Below are positions 32,522-43,061 of a stretch of 64,000 nt of DNA, one piece after another. The DNA is from Liolophura sinensis (Eukaryota > Mollusca > Polyplacophora > Chitonida > Chitonidae). The stretch is taken from assembly GCF_032854445.1 (NCBI RefSeq), contig NC_088300.1:49657682-49721681 (forward strand). Direction: 5' to 3'. Every line of letters begins with the position of its first letter. Within the stretch, counting starts at the first letter, position 1. The notes beneath the pieces were generated by a model. The model saw nothing but the letters and a program-made list of their open reading frames with translations. It did not search any database and was not told the origin of the DNA. Position numbers and translations under genes: made by a program.

Positions 32522-35104
32522 TTAGACTATTCTGACGAGACCCTTGCTTATCCAGTAGCTTTCTACTGCTGTTTCTATACACCGTTTCCAGTGCTCATGG
32601 GCAAGACGGATGTCCAGCTTTGACACAAAGGCTTCCATAACGCGGGGGAGTATGTTGAGGGTGACTGCAGTAATGACCTGGGCTGGAATTGCCAAATTTT
32701 GCTTGATGTTGTAGCTGGCCAGAAGTGTAGTGATGGACACGACGACGAGACAGAATACGGCCAGGCGAAGCAGGAACCAGAACACGTGCTTGTGCAGTGG
32801 ACAATAGCGGTTCATCACGTGTATGAACAGCTCGTACGGAATACCGGGTTGGTTGTCCCGCCATTTCACCAGCTTTCGGAGGCTTCCATGAAGGCCGCAA
32901 TGCTTGAGATTCGACTTTTGATTGTCTGATAGAGAAATTTCCACTTCTCCCTGCACTTTGATCGTTTCAACAACAGTGGCGTCATGAGGAGAGATAACTA
33001 TTGTATTCCCTGTGACCTTACATACACCTTTGTTCCGCTGACTTTCCAAATTCATACTGGCGTTAACGGTCAAGTCCAGGAGCTCTGAGAAAATGTCGTT
33101 GAATTTCCTGATGTTTCCGATTAGATAATATGCCAGTGTCCCTGCAGCAATGATATAGCCGGTCGTGTATTCCGGGTAGATGATGAGGCCTATGTAAGTA
33201 AAGTCTATGGCAGAGGTTATGTATATTCCACTGCAGATGAAGAGAATGGCAAAGGCAATGAGATTGTGGATGACTAAGACACTGATAATGAAATGAAGGA
33301 TAGCTCTCAATCCGAGGTGAGGCACAACATCTTTCAACCATACATTGTAACCTCTCAGGATTGTGACGGCAAGATAAACCGACGGTAGACCATAGTACAC
33401 GAATGCACAGAGTAACTCCAGCACACAGAATACCGCATACCACACGAACAACACAAACTGTGCGACGGGAAGGGAACATTTTACGGCACACTCATCGGAG
33501 AAAAGTCTCTTGAGGCGATCGTTCACGAGGATAAATCTTTTCACGAAGAGGTCCTTCGTAAACCGCCAAAATTTTCTGTTCATTAGCATGTAAAAGTTAG
33601 CGGTGACCTTGTCGTGGATAAAGTGGTAACCGGTGAGATGAGAAAAGGTAGTCGAGCTCCATTTTTCAATTGTAAGCACGTCAATGGACAGGAGGGTATA
33701 CATCACTTCTGATTTACATTTTAGGTACTTTGTCATAATTTTAGAAAAGTCCCTAGGCAAAAGCAGCATGACAAGTCCCAAGGAGAAGTACAAAGAATAC
33801 ATCACGTAAGGTCCACCAAACAGGTAGCCCCAGTTCTTCAAGTTCCACTTAAACCCGAATGGAATGGCCATAAATCCAACAGGGATGTCGTATTCCAGTC
33901 TGTAACGGACCCAACGCTCCTGGGCGCCATCCTTGACTTTCATAAAGATCATGAAACAGATCACAGACGGCGTGAGAAGAATGGCGACTAACCTCTGAAG
34001 ACGTGATGCCAGAACAGGACTTGTGCGAAATGGACGGAATAGTTTGCAAAACACTTTTAAAAGCGTGATTGGCTTGTCAACGCCGAGGAATATCCACTTT
34101 TCCTCCAGAACTTCATTTTGGTTGCCGTCCTCTTGGATATCCTCAGATGACAAAGGTTGATAGTTTTGGAGAGAAGGTAAGTTCGTGTCCCCGTCTGGAA
34201 CAGCCAGTCGATGAGCTACCCATGACACCACGACAGGGCAGAAGAAAAACCCCAAGAAGACCAATGTATACAAAACACAGTACCACTTTGTCATCGACTG
34301 TATCTTGTCACTGCAATTAGATACTGTTTTATTTTTGTTAGAAGGATCTTGCCTCTGGTAGCAACATTTGTATCCTGTGTAACCTTTCTCGATACCGAGG
34401 AGGTGGGTTACGTAGTACAAGAAAGGCCCGTAACTTTTATATCTCACCGAGTAGCAGAACACGCTTCGCTTATTCTTGGGTGCTTTCCCATACGAGGTTT
34501 CCATCATTGCGTTAAAAGCATTAGCTATGATCTGCGTCGAGTTTCCACCTACCTGTACCATACAAGGTGTCGGGCTGTCGGTGGTGAGATTGAGTCTGAG
34601 GTAATGGTCCGTGTACTTGTCCAGAATACCAAACGACAACGAATAAAAGTCAAGTGAATACCAGAGATAAGGAAAAGCACCGCCTTCCCCGAGCAATGTC
34701 CACACCCATACCGTACGAAACAGGGCATCGGGAGTTTTCGTGAAGGATAACTCAGATTTATTTTCAGGATAAACGTGGATGAATCCAAAGTTAACATGTC
34801 TGTAATGCAAACGATTCAGGAAAACCTCTGCAGACGACTTTGTGACAGTGACATTACGGCAGAGTTTTCTGGATATATGCCAAGGCTTGAGGGCAACGCC
34901 AGTGGTGCTCTGCTCCCAAACTGCAACATCACCAATGCCTTTTTCTTCACCCGCCTTGTGAATCCCATGGACGTTTGACGTGTAAGCTAGAGAAAATAGT
35001 AGCAGAAACATGATAACCAGCCCATTTAGGGGAAATTTCTTCTTATCGCACATAGTTCTCGGTAAGTTCCATATTGTGGGCATTGTGTGACAGCAAACTT
35101 TCAC
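32522..35104 (-). CDS. Uncharacterised 860-residue multi-pass membrane protein
   Basis: Not recognised. A signal-type hydrophobic segment (about 25-46) is followed by an extracellular domain (about 48-272) with sequons at N84, N115, N172, N188, N258 and N263 and paired cysteines (C182, C217, C247, C248, C264). Membrane segments follow near 273-297, 371-389, 427-449, 546-584, 600-632, 634-664 and 773-797, possibly also 803-823. A charged loop at 298-370 and a long soluble stretch at 665-772 lie between them. The frame is open for 2583 bases without introns, far longer than chance allows. The first Met is used here; Met18 (35053) gives a neater signal peptide and fits the nearby TATA box better. 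Charged motifs of known channel or transporter families were not found. It could be a receptor, channel or scramblase-like protein; that is a guess. Frames on the opposite strand are shadows. Confidence 0.88.
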   Translation of the reverse strand: MKVCCHTMPTIWNLPRTMCDKKKFPLNGLVIMFLLLFSLAYTSNVHGIHKAGEEKGIGDVAVWEQSTTGVALKPWHISRKLCRNVTVTKSSAEVFLNRLHYRHVNFGFIHVYPENKSELSFTKTPDALFRTVWVWTLLGEGGAFPYLWYSLDFYSLSFGILDKYTDHYLRLNLTTDSPTPCMVQVGGNSTQIIANAFNAMMETSYGKAPKNKRSVFCYSVRYKSYGPFLYYVTHLLGIEKGYTGYKCCYQRQDPSNKNKTVSNCSDKIQSMTKWYCVLYTLVFLGFFFCPVVVSWVAHRLAVPDGDTNLPSLQNYQPLSSEDIQEDGNQNEVLEEKWIFLGVDKPITLLKVFCKLFRPFRTSPVLASRLQRLVAILLTPSVICFMIFMKVKDGAQERWVRYRLEYDIPVGFMAIPFGFKWNLKNWGYLFGGPYVMYSLYFSLGLVMLLLPRDFSKIMTKYLKCKSEVMYTLLSIDVLTIEKWSSTTFSHLTGYHFIHDKVTANFYMLMNRKFWRFTKDLFVKRFILVNDRLKRLFSDECAVKCSLPVAQFVLFVWYAVFCVLELLCAFVYYGLPSVYLAVTILRGYNVWLKDVVPHLGLRAILHFIISVLVIHNLIAFAILFICSGIYITSAIDFTYIGLIIYPEYTTGYIIAAGTLAYYLIGNIRKFNDIFSELLDLTVNASMNLESQRNKGVCKVTGNTIVISPHDATVVETIKVQGEVEISLSDNQKSNLKHCGLHGSLRKLVKWRDNQPGIPYELFIHVMNRYCPLHKHVFWFLLRLAVFCLVVVSITTLLASYNIKQNLAIPAQVITAVTLNILPRVMEAFVSKLDIRLAHEHWKRCIETAVESYWISKGLVRIV

Positions 35105-35116
35105 CTGTCCTGTCTG

Positions 35117-35123
35117 TATATAG
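35117..35123 (-). promoter_or_regulatory. Candidate TATA box of the membrane-protein gene
   Basis: CTATATA on the minus strand, 13 bp upstream of the first ATG. A start site about 25-30 bp further on would fall near 35090, after that ATG (35104) but before Met8 (35083) and Met18 (35053). If this box is real, translation more likely begins at an inner Met. Confidence 0.4.
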
Positions 35124-35480
35124 CCTCCAGGTTTTCGTGTTGATGATCTCTTTACCTCTGGAACTGAATGCGTTAGTCAAGTACAGTTATAGCCCCACTT
35201 CCTCCCCGTCCCTTGATGCGAGTCCTATTAACTGCACGTTTTCAGTGTTGTACTATCAATACTCCTAAAAATAGCGCCCAATCAGAGAGCCAGAGCGCAC
35301 CATGGAATGGAGTTCACAACGGGAAGTACCGAAAACGATTGAAATGTGATTACCTGATCAGTATGTTAAACTTGGATGAAAACAAAAGCAGAGGGAAAGG
35401 GAAAAAAACAGTACATACTCCGTCCTCATACTTTGACAGTGTACTTGTATATGATAGCTGTTTATTAGCTCTTCGCACTT
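35124..35480. other. Upstream region of the membrane-protein gene, nothing else seen
   Basis: Short frames only. No repeat or second promoter was recognised. Confidence 0.45.
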
Positions 35481-35615
35481 GGGAAGGTCTACCAGCAACC
35501 TATGGCTGGTCGTGTGTTCCCTCCTGGGCTCTATTGGTTTCTCCCCACTATATGCTGGCCGACGTCATATGTAAGTGAAATGTTCTTGAGTACGGCGTAA
35601 AAAACTGAAATAAAT
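35481..35615 (+). mobile_element. SINE-1 3' fragment
   Basis: GGGAAGGTCTACCAGCAACC, CTGGTCGTGTGTTCC, a GTAAGTGAAATGTTCTTGAG block and TACGGCGTAAAA, with an AAATAAATAAAT tail. The tRNA head is absent. Confidence 0.85.
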
Positions 35616-36688
35616 AAATGTTAGCTCCTTGTGATGGGGCTTACAAAGCAAAGCCTCGTTTAGGAAGTTTGTGAGAGGTGTGTAATTATATACAGGTGTA
35701 CAGGCATATGTCTGCAGCAGTCCCAAGTAGTCACGCGTGACGAAAGGCAGCAGACTTATTAGGTGAATGTAACAGAGAATGATCTTTCTGCGAAATAGGT
35801 GAAATAAGTGCATTGCAAAAGCCACATAACATAAATTATATGTCACATGAAAATCCATAAAACGAGTCGAATTCTGATAGATTTTTCTTTAACATACTGG
35901 ATTCTACGGTGGCCATTTCTGAACATATAGTGAAAAATGACATCACATCGATCAAGCCACATGGCACACAGAGACCCCTAGACTTCTGCACACAAAATAC
36001 ACTTATACCGCTAGGAATATAGTCCCAGAATGGACTGTAAAACGAGCTATTACAGCAAAAATACGAATGTGACGTCTTTGACACCCAACAGACCACAAAG
36101 GAATACGCAGTTTTGCAAGCATTTTACTCGGTAGGAAGGTTTATAAAAAAAAAATAAAAGAAAAACCCAGAAAAAAATAAAATAAAAAACAAAAACAACA
36201 ATAATAATAATCTAACCGTTTTTCCATAATAACAATAATAATAATAATCTAACCGTTTAATATAGTCTTTCGAGATTGATCTCACGTCTTAAGACAGTAA
36301 AGTTTTGCAGGTTAGAAAATAACGAACTGGACATTTGTGTAGCATCCCGACGAAACAACCCGCAGAAAAATCGGCTTGCCGCTTCTCAGCCATGCTCGCC
36401 AATAACTATATATTTGTTCCGAGATAGGTCCACCAAGGGTAAACTCAATTTGCAGTTCCTGATAAAAAGCAGGTCCTTTTGTCACTGGCCAAGTTTATTT
36501 TACACTATGAGATCATTGATTCGAGGTACCAGATAATTCTCGGGTTTATTTCTTTCTGACTGGCAAAGAAACAAAATAAACTCGAGATTTTATGTAGTAG
36601 CACATAACTATCTACCGGTACGAGATAAATCGTAACATTATTTCTTTTTGAATGGGTGCAAAGACTTTTTGGCATGTACGTTTTACTG
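35616..36688. other. Intergenic sequence with an A-rich and (AAT)n stretch
   Basis: No gene seen. At about 36197-36258 the motif AACAATAATAATAATCTAAC plus CGTTT occurs twice, separated by a short linker. At about 36543-36584 a near-perfect 18-bp inverted repeat (CTCGGGTTTATTTCTTTC against GAAACAAAATAAACTCGAG) can fold back. Confidence 0.5.
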
Positions 36689-37128
36689 CTCTGTATAAAT
36701 TTATTTATTTATTTGATTGGTGTTTTACGCCGTACTCAAGAATATTTCACTTATACGACGGCGGCCAGCATTATGGTGGGTGGAAACCGGGCACAGCCCG
36801 GGGAAACCCACGACCATCCGCAGGTTGCTAACAGACCTTCCCACTTACCGGCCCTCAGTCGGTTAGCGCGCTAGCGCAGCGTAGTGACCCAGGAGCCTCT
36901 CATGCGGTCACTGTGAGTTCAAGACCAGCTTATGTTGGCTTCCTCTCCGGCCGTACGTGGGAAGGTCTGCCAGCAACCTGCGGATGGTCGTGGGTTTCCC
37001 CAGGGCTCCGCCCGGTTTCCACCCACCACAATGCTGTCCGCCGTCGTATAAGTGAAATATTCTTGAGTACGGCGTAAAACACCAATCAAAAAAAAAAAAA
37101 AAAATCACTTACAAGCCTCTGTATAAAT
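36689..37128. mobile_element. Inverted SINE-1 pair inside one target-site duplication
   Basis: A truncated minus-oriented SINE-1 (tail at 36701, body to about 36855) is joined tail-out to a plus-oriented SINE-1 (about 36856-37099, head GGCCCTCAGTCGGTTAGCGC, tail of about 17 A). The outer flanks carry the same 12 bases, CTCTGTATAAAT, at 36689-36700 and 37117-37128, so the composite may have entered as a unit. Between the A-tail and the right repeat lie about 12 extra bases. The two body halves are reverse complements over about 140 bp and can form a long hairpin. Confidence 0.8.
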
Positions 37129-37597
37129 AAATTGGACTGAATTTGGGCCATCTGTTTCCTCGTGTTACAAAGTTCAGTCACGAGCTAATACACTTCCTGT
37201 TTATTACAAACGCTTATAGCGAGTTTTAAATCCGGTGGGTTAATACCCCATCCAACCCCAGGGCTGTGCAGTACTACACCCCCCCCTCCCCTTAGACACT
37301 TCAAATCACAGCGTATCCACCACAAGCAGTTAAGGATACTTGATTAGAAACATGACCTAAATATTTATCGTGTGGACAGGATGCTACACATGTTAATACA
37401 CATAAACTGTATCCAACATACCCTCTGCTTGTCCCAAAATAACACAAGGAAATTCATCAGCTTATAGTATCGCATGTCAAACACTGGATGCCACTCGGTA
37501 TAGCATTGTACATAAAATATTCATTTATTCATAGTGTGTCAAACTAAAGACCATTACATTTCACACACATCAGTTAATGAAACTACTATTTCATCTA
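37129..37597. other. Intergenic sequence before copy B
   Basis: No gene seen. A C-rich run lies near 37278-37292. The end of this segment is the start of detectable match to copy A only because the window begins there; it is not a proven breakpoint. Confidence 0.5.
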
Positions 37598-37751
37598 TGA
37601 TGTTGAAGTGTTTATGAGTGTCTTATTCCTATTTAATGATGTGTGTGAGATATCAAAGTCATACGTTTAAAACATTTTGAAAAATTGCGAATTTAAAAGG
37701 GTTGTTGTTTTTTGGTCCTTGGCACATGCACATGTGTAGTGCAAAAAGCAC

Positions 37752-37997
37752 CTTCAAAACAGCGCGATTCAGTGTGAGGAAAAAACATATAATACAGCGC
37801 GATTCAATGTCATGAAAAGAGAACCTATCAATACAGTGCGATTCAATACCACGAAAAGAGAACGTATAATACATAGCACTTCCATCGCGTGAAAAGAGTA
37901 GATATATTAAATCGTGATAAAAACATCTATATAATACAGCCCGATTCAAATCTGTAAAAAAGAACACGCAACACAGCGTTATTCCATCCCTCTAATT
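37752..37997. repeat. Degenerate tandem repeat, about 38-bp unit (copy B)
   Basis: The same decayed units as at 155-400, with two or three substitutions and no change in unit number. Confidence 0.7.
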
Positions 37998-38159
37998 CGA
38001 CGCTCAGTATGCAGCCTATGCTGACTCTTGACCGGTGAGGTTACAGGATCAACACCAGCTCTCGCTGATGTGTGTCGAATTTCCAGGTTGTGAGTTACCT
38101 TTGATGGGCGGTGGTTTTCTCCGATATATGCAAGGTTTTACTTTACGTAACCTTTGTCT

Positions 38160-39252
38160 ACAGCACATTAGACATTCATGAGGATTTCTTGGTATACACA
38201 TTAGACATTCATGTTGATTTGTATTTATACACGTTAGCCATTCATGATGATTTGCTGATATGAACAATGTTCCTGAACTTTATTTTGGACAAGGACCTGT
38301 GTCGTTCATGGTTGCTTGTTGCTGTCCTAAAAATATGATCATGATCATTTATTGGTATGCACAGTAGTCATTTATGGTGATCTGCCGGTATGCACAGTAG
38401 TCATCCATGGTGATCTGCCGGTATGCACAGTAGTCATCCATGGTGATCTGCCGGTATGCACAGTAGTCATTTATTGTGATCTGCCGGTATGCACAGTAGT
38501 CATCCATGGTGATCTGTAGGTATGCACAGTAGTCATTTATGGTGATCTGCCGGTATGCACAGTAGTCATCCATGGTGATCTGCCGGTATGCACAGTAATC
38601 ATCCATGGTGATCTGCCGGTATGCACAGTAGTCATTTATGGTGATCTGCCGGTATGCATAGTAGTCATTTATGGTGATCTGCCGGTATGCACAGTAGTCA
38701 TTTATGGTGATCTGCCGGTATGCATAGTAGTCATCCATGGTGATCTGTCGGTATGCATAGTAGTCATCCATGGTGATCTGTAGGTATGCACAGTAGTCAT
38801 TTATGGTGATCTGCCGGTATGCACAGTAGTCATCCATGGCGATCTGCCGGTATGCACAGTAGTCATCCATGGTGATTTGCCGGTATGCACAGTAGTCATC
38901 CATGGTGATCTGCCGGTATGCACAGTAGTCATTTATGGTGATCTGCCGGTATGCACAGTAGTCATCCATGGTGATCTGTAGGTATGCACAGTAGTCATTT
39001 ATGGTGATCTGCCGGTATGCATAGTAGTCATCCATGGTGATCTGTAGGTATGCACAGTAATCATCCATGGTGATCTGTAGGTATGCACAGTAGTCATTTA
39101 TGGTTATCTGCCGGTATGCATAGTAGTCATCCATGGTGATCTGTAGGTATGCACAGTAGTCATCCATGGTGATCTGCCGGTATGCACAGTAGTCATTCAT
39201 GGTGATCTGCCGGTATGCACAGTAGTCATCCATGGTGATCTGCCGGTATGCG
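38160..39252. repeat. 33-bp minisatellite, frame-preserved (copy B)
   Basis: About 27 units between 38354 and 39250, three more than copy A, with the same decayed units on the left (38160-38270). On the minus strand the whole array and part of its right flank form one open frame, 39323-38349, of 324 codons: 24 flank residues, then repeats of AYRQITMDDYC and variants (M/I, D/N, C/Y, R/L). No frame-breaking indel is present here. No signal peptide or unique domain; the left end stops at the array edge. I keep it as satellite DNA. Confidence 0.92.
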
Positions 39253-39983
39253 CTACAAGTGGTTGTGTTGATAAGTTGACATAAATACTGAATGTAGACT
39301 GAATAGTACTTGTCACATGTCACAAGGTCTGTCAGTTACCGGGCAAAGGCCTGTCGTTTACTGCACACATGTAAACCACTACGATCACAGGCCCTATAGA
39401 AATGAAATGTACCTGAGACGGGGATTAAACATTCAGCAAAATATCTTACTTATACCTAATTTATTTCAAATTGTAAGGCAGTGCGACCATAGCTTATCGG
39501 CGATTGCTTGATTGATCGATAGTTTTTTAACGATGAAGATGAAGAGTGAAGAAGTCTGTTTATTTGTTGCTTTTTTGCAGCCTGGAGTGAGAGAAAGCAA
39601 CAAATTAGCTGTCAGGGCAGTACATTTACGCGTGGGGTCAACATGACGAAGAAAACTTCCCTCAGAGTGAAATGAGGTGGGGAAAAGTCAGGGAGATTAT
39701 GTTAGCCACAGCGCGAATTCATCATCACCAACAAAGTGACGTGAAATGTACAACTGCACATGCCTACATCAAGCATAACAAAGGACAAAGTTATTAGAGT
39801 GACATTCACAGATTATTGTAACATGTGATTCTAATTAGGCCTATCAGCAGCAACATTAACATTCTATAATCCTTTTTGTGTTCAGCAGAGATTAGCAGCA
39901 ATTTAGATGATAAGGATAGTGCGAATTCTTCCTTAGCCTAACTTCATGTTGTGTATAGGCCTATGTCACATACTTTATTTACT
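39253..39983. other. Unique intergenic sequence (copy B)
   Basis: Counterpart of 1556-2289; nothing recognised. Confidence 0.55.
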
Positions 39984-40130
39984 AACCTGCGGATGGTCGA
40001 GGATTTCCCCCGGGCTCTGTCCGGTTTCCTCCCACCACAATGCTAGCCGCTATAGTATAGGTCTTAGTGAAATATTGTTGAATACGACACAATACACCAA
40101 TCAAATAAATAAATAAATAAATATTTTGTC
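39984..40130 (+). mobile_element. SINE-1 fragment, donor of a templated copy (copy B)
   Basis: Counterpart of 2290-2429. The segment from about 39966 to 40155, flanks included, recurs at 42352-42541. The AAATAAATAAATAAATATTTTG variant, without the G seen in copy A, shows that the B version was the source. Confidence 0.88.
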
Positions 40131-40914
40131 TATTTCAATATTTCTATATTCTAAAAAATTCCTTTTCCCGCAAGTCTCTAGTTATAGGTTACTCCACTTT
40201 CAGGTTTCTGTAGATATATCTTTGAAGAGAGGATTTTCCCCACATTAAGTACGTGTGTATGCACGTGCATATTGGACATATCAGACATAGTGCCCAGGTC
40301 TGTATGTATCTACGCATACATATCTATACATATCTACTACGCAAGATCTATCTATGTATATATGTCATATTGGCGAAAGGCAGTAATCTGCAGTCGACAC
40401 CTTTCCACTTTAAAAAAAAAATTATAGAGAATATTTCATTAAATATGGTCAGCTTTATGAGAGGTGGAAAAACAAATCCCCGTAGTAAAGGTAACGGAAG
40501 AACGTTCCCTCATGCGACATATAGGTTTTCATGCACATCAAGGCGAGTTCAGCATTCGTGATCTCCAACAGATTACCACCCTAAAACAGGGTTGACTGCC
40601 ATAATTTAGTACGCGATCTCAACATTTTACACGGCCATTGTGGTTCTCCATACATACGCCATGAGTCCCGGGAATGTCAGAAACATACATACAAATATAT
40701 ACAAAATTTGCAGACTGTCGCTCCCAACCCTTTATGGCCGAAGGCCCAGGGAACATGGATGTAGAGGAATATACGAGCGTGAAGGCTAGTCTCGCCCTTA
40801 ATGATAGTTTTGCATTTTAATTTCCTCGTAGTGTACGTGAGTGTAAAGGCAATTCAGCTTAGTATGATGACGACTGCCTAGGCGTTCAGTTGTAATTCCG
40901 CGAAGGCATGAAAA
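40131..40914. other. Intergenic sequence (copy B)
   Basis: Counterpart of 2430-3224; no gene seen. Confidence 0.5.
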
Positions 40915-41165
40915 ATGCACTTCTTCTTGCCTCGCTTGGCGCTCAGCATTAAGAGGTTAGAACAAGGAAACATGATGACTGGTTGGCCCGGTGTCAGCGG
41001 TGTCTTCGGCATGATACTTCAGTGGCGACAGCACGTTGGCGGCACGGACTCGCTCTGCTACAAGAAGACACAGTATATGTACACACACCTAATAACTTCT
41101 TGTTGTCAAATAACTGAATATATCTATCTATCTACCTATCTATCTGGCTGGTTGGCTGGCTGGCT
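40915..41165 (+). mobile_element. SINE-2 fragment and tetranucleotide tract (copy B)
   Basis: Counterpart of 3225-3475; the element and the (TATC)n/(TGGC)n tract are unchanged. Confidence 0.75.
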
Positions 41166-41371
41166 ATGACGGGCGGAGGTTGCGCTCTCAGAAGCCTCCA
41201 TAGTTTTGGTATTAGGTGGGACAATGAATTTTGTCTCCTGCATGGAAACACAGTGGACTACAACTCATGTGTCATGGTTCAGTATAAATTGCAATCTGTG
41301 TTAAGAGTTCTCCGCCCATCCTACATTGTTCGTCTTAATAAACAAAAATTCACTTCCTGTGCTACAGACCG

Positions 41372-41664
41372 AGAAAATATTGTTATTTATTTATTTATTT
41401 GATTGGTGTTTTACGCCGTACTCAAGAATATTTCACTTATACGGCGGCGGCCAGCATTATGGTGGGTGGAAACCGGGCACAGCCCGGGGAAACCCACGAT
41501 CATCCGCAGGTTGCTGGCAGACCTTCCCACTTACGGCCGGAGAGGAAGCCAGCATAAGCTGGACTTGAACTCACAGCGACCGCATTGGTGAGAGGCTCCT
41601 GGGTCATTACGCTGCGCTAGCGCGCTAACCGACTGAGCCACGGAGGCCCCCAGAAAATATTGTT
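41372..41664 (-). mobile_element. SINE-1, full length with target-site duplication (copy B)
   Basis: Element at 41385-41651 between AGAAAATATTGTT at 41372-41384 and 41652-41664. It keeps the AGCCAGCATAAGC block that is partly missing in copy A. The insertion site is the same in both copies, so it entered before they separated. Confidence 0.93.
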
Positions 41665-41722
41665 GTATGATGTTCAAGAAAATGAAGACACTGCGTATGC
41701 AGATTGTAGATACGTGATATAC

Positions 41723-41724
<2 letters not shown>

Positions 41725-41815
<91 letters not shown>
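41725..41815. repeat. (TA)n microsatellite (copy B)
   Basis: Longer than in copy A. The roughly 70 bp that follow the tract in copy A (CGACGATGTACATATATACA and on) are missing here and replaced by a short G-rich stretch. Confidence 0.97.
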
Positions 41816-41816
<1 letters not shown>

Positions 41817-41849
41817 GGGGGAGGCCATATGTGGAAATACCAAGAGACA

Positions 41850-42351
41850 AATCACTGAATTAATAAATCTCCAGAGTGACCTTAACAATACACCTTTAAG
41901 TGAGTGCAAATAAAATTATCCATGGAAAATCACGCACGCTTTTCCTTGGAAAATAAGCAGTGCCAAGTATGTCAACAAACTGTAAGACAGGAAAGGTAAT
42001 TACAGTGCACAGGTAATTCCACAATATAGCGTTTGTGAATGGCCCCGCCAGAAGTAGATCTATACATTGCTGTAGAGATACAACCAGGCAGTTTGCACGG
42101 CTGCGCACAACAGTCATGACTTGCTTCCAACCCTCGAGAAACGCGATGTATATAGGCTAAAGTACATGAGCAAGACGTTAACAATCAGTCAAAGAATTAA
42201 ATAGGCTAGAACTATATATACCTACTAAAATAGACAAGCGGGAAAGTTTGTGTATAATGCATCCGATATGTCAGGACTGTGAATTTATAATAAATGTAAA
42301 ATATAAATTAATTCTTATTAAATTAAACCCTATGAGCTCACGAGTTCTCAT
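41850..42351 (+). repeat. First member of a 500-bp local duplication (copy B only)
   Basis: Matches copy A 4190-4695 and recurs at 42559-43061. It ends abruptly at GAGTTCTCAT, where the templated SINE-1 segment starts. It has a private C in CAGTCATGAC, where copy A and the second member have T. No gene in it. Confidence 0.93.
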
Positions 42352-42541
42352 TCACATACTTTATTTACTAACCTGCGGATGGTCGAGGATTTCCCCCGGG
42401 CTCTGTCCGGTTTCCTCCCACCACAATGCTAGCCGCTATAGTATAGGTCTTAGTGAAATATTGTTGAATACGACACAATACACCAATCAAATAAATAAAT
42501 AAATAAATATTTTGTCTATTTCAATATTTCTATATTCTAAA
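42352..42541 (+). mobile_element. Templated copy of a SINE-1 fragment and its flanks (copy B only)
   Basis: About 190 bp essentially identical to 39966-40155, including non-SINE flank on both sides (TCACATACTTTATTTACTAA at the left and TTTCAATATTTCTATATTCT at the right). Because unique flanks were carried along and no target-site duplication is seen, this is a copied DNA patch, not a retrotransposition. Confidence 0.9.
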
Positions 42542-43061
42542 ATCACTGAATTAATAAATCACTGAATTAATAAATCTCCAGAGTGACCTTAACAATACAC
42601 CTTTAAGTGAGTGCAAATAAAATTATCCAAGGAAAATCACGCACGCTTTTCCTTGGAAAATAAGCAGTGCCAAGTATGTCAACAAACTGTAAGACAGGAA
42701 AGGTAATTACAGTGCACAGGTAATTCCACAATATAGCGTTTGTGAATGGCCCCGCCAGAAGTAGATCTATACATTGCTGTAGAGATACAACCAGGCAGTT
42801 TGCACGGCTGCGCACAACAGTTATGACTTGCTTCCAACCCTCGAGAAACGCGATGTATATAGGCTAAAGTACATGAGCAAGACGTTAACAATCAGTCAAA
42901 GAATTAAATAGGCTAGAACTATATATACCTACTAAAATAGACAAGCGGGAAAGTTTGTGTATAATGCATCCGATATGTCAGGACTGTGAATTTATAATAA
43001 ATGTAAAATATAAATTAATTCTTATTAAATTAAACCCTATGAGCTCACGAGTTCTCATTTT
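42542..43061 (+). repeat. Second member of the 500-bp local duplication (copy B only)
   Basis: Starts with ATCACTGAATTAATAA given twice, then repeats 41866-42351 and continues into sequence collinear with copy A after 4695. It has a private A in ATCCAAGG, where the other members have T. Confidence 0.92.

Noticed and set aside
38349-39323. 324-codon minus-strand frame as a repeat-protein gene
   Set aside because: The frame exists because the unit is 33 bp and the array is clean. It has no signal peptide or unique domain, the partner copy is frameshifted, and no promoter was seen. Kept as a finding, not as a CDS.
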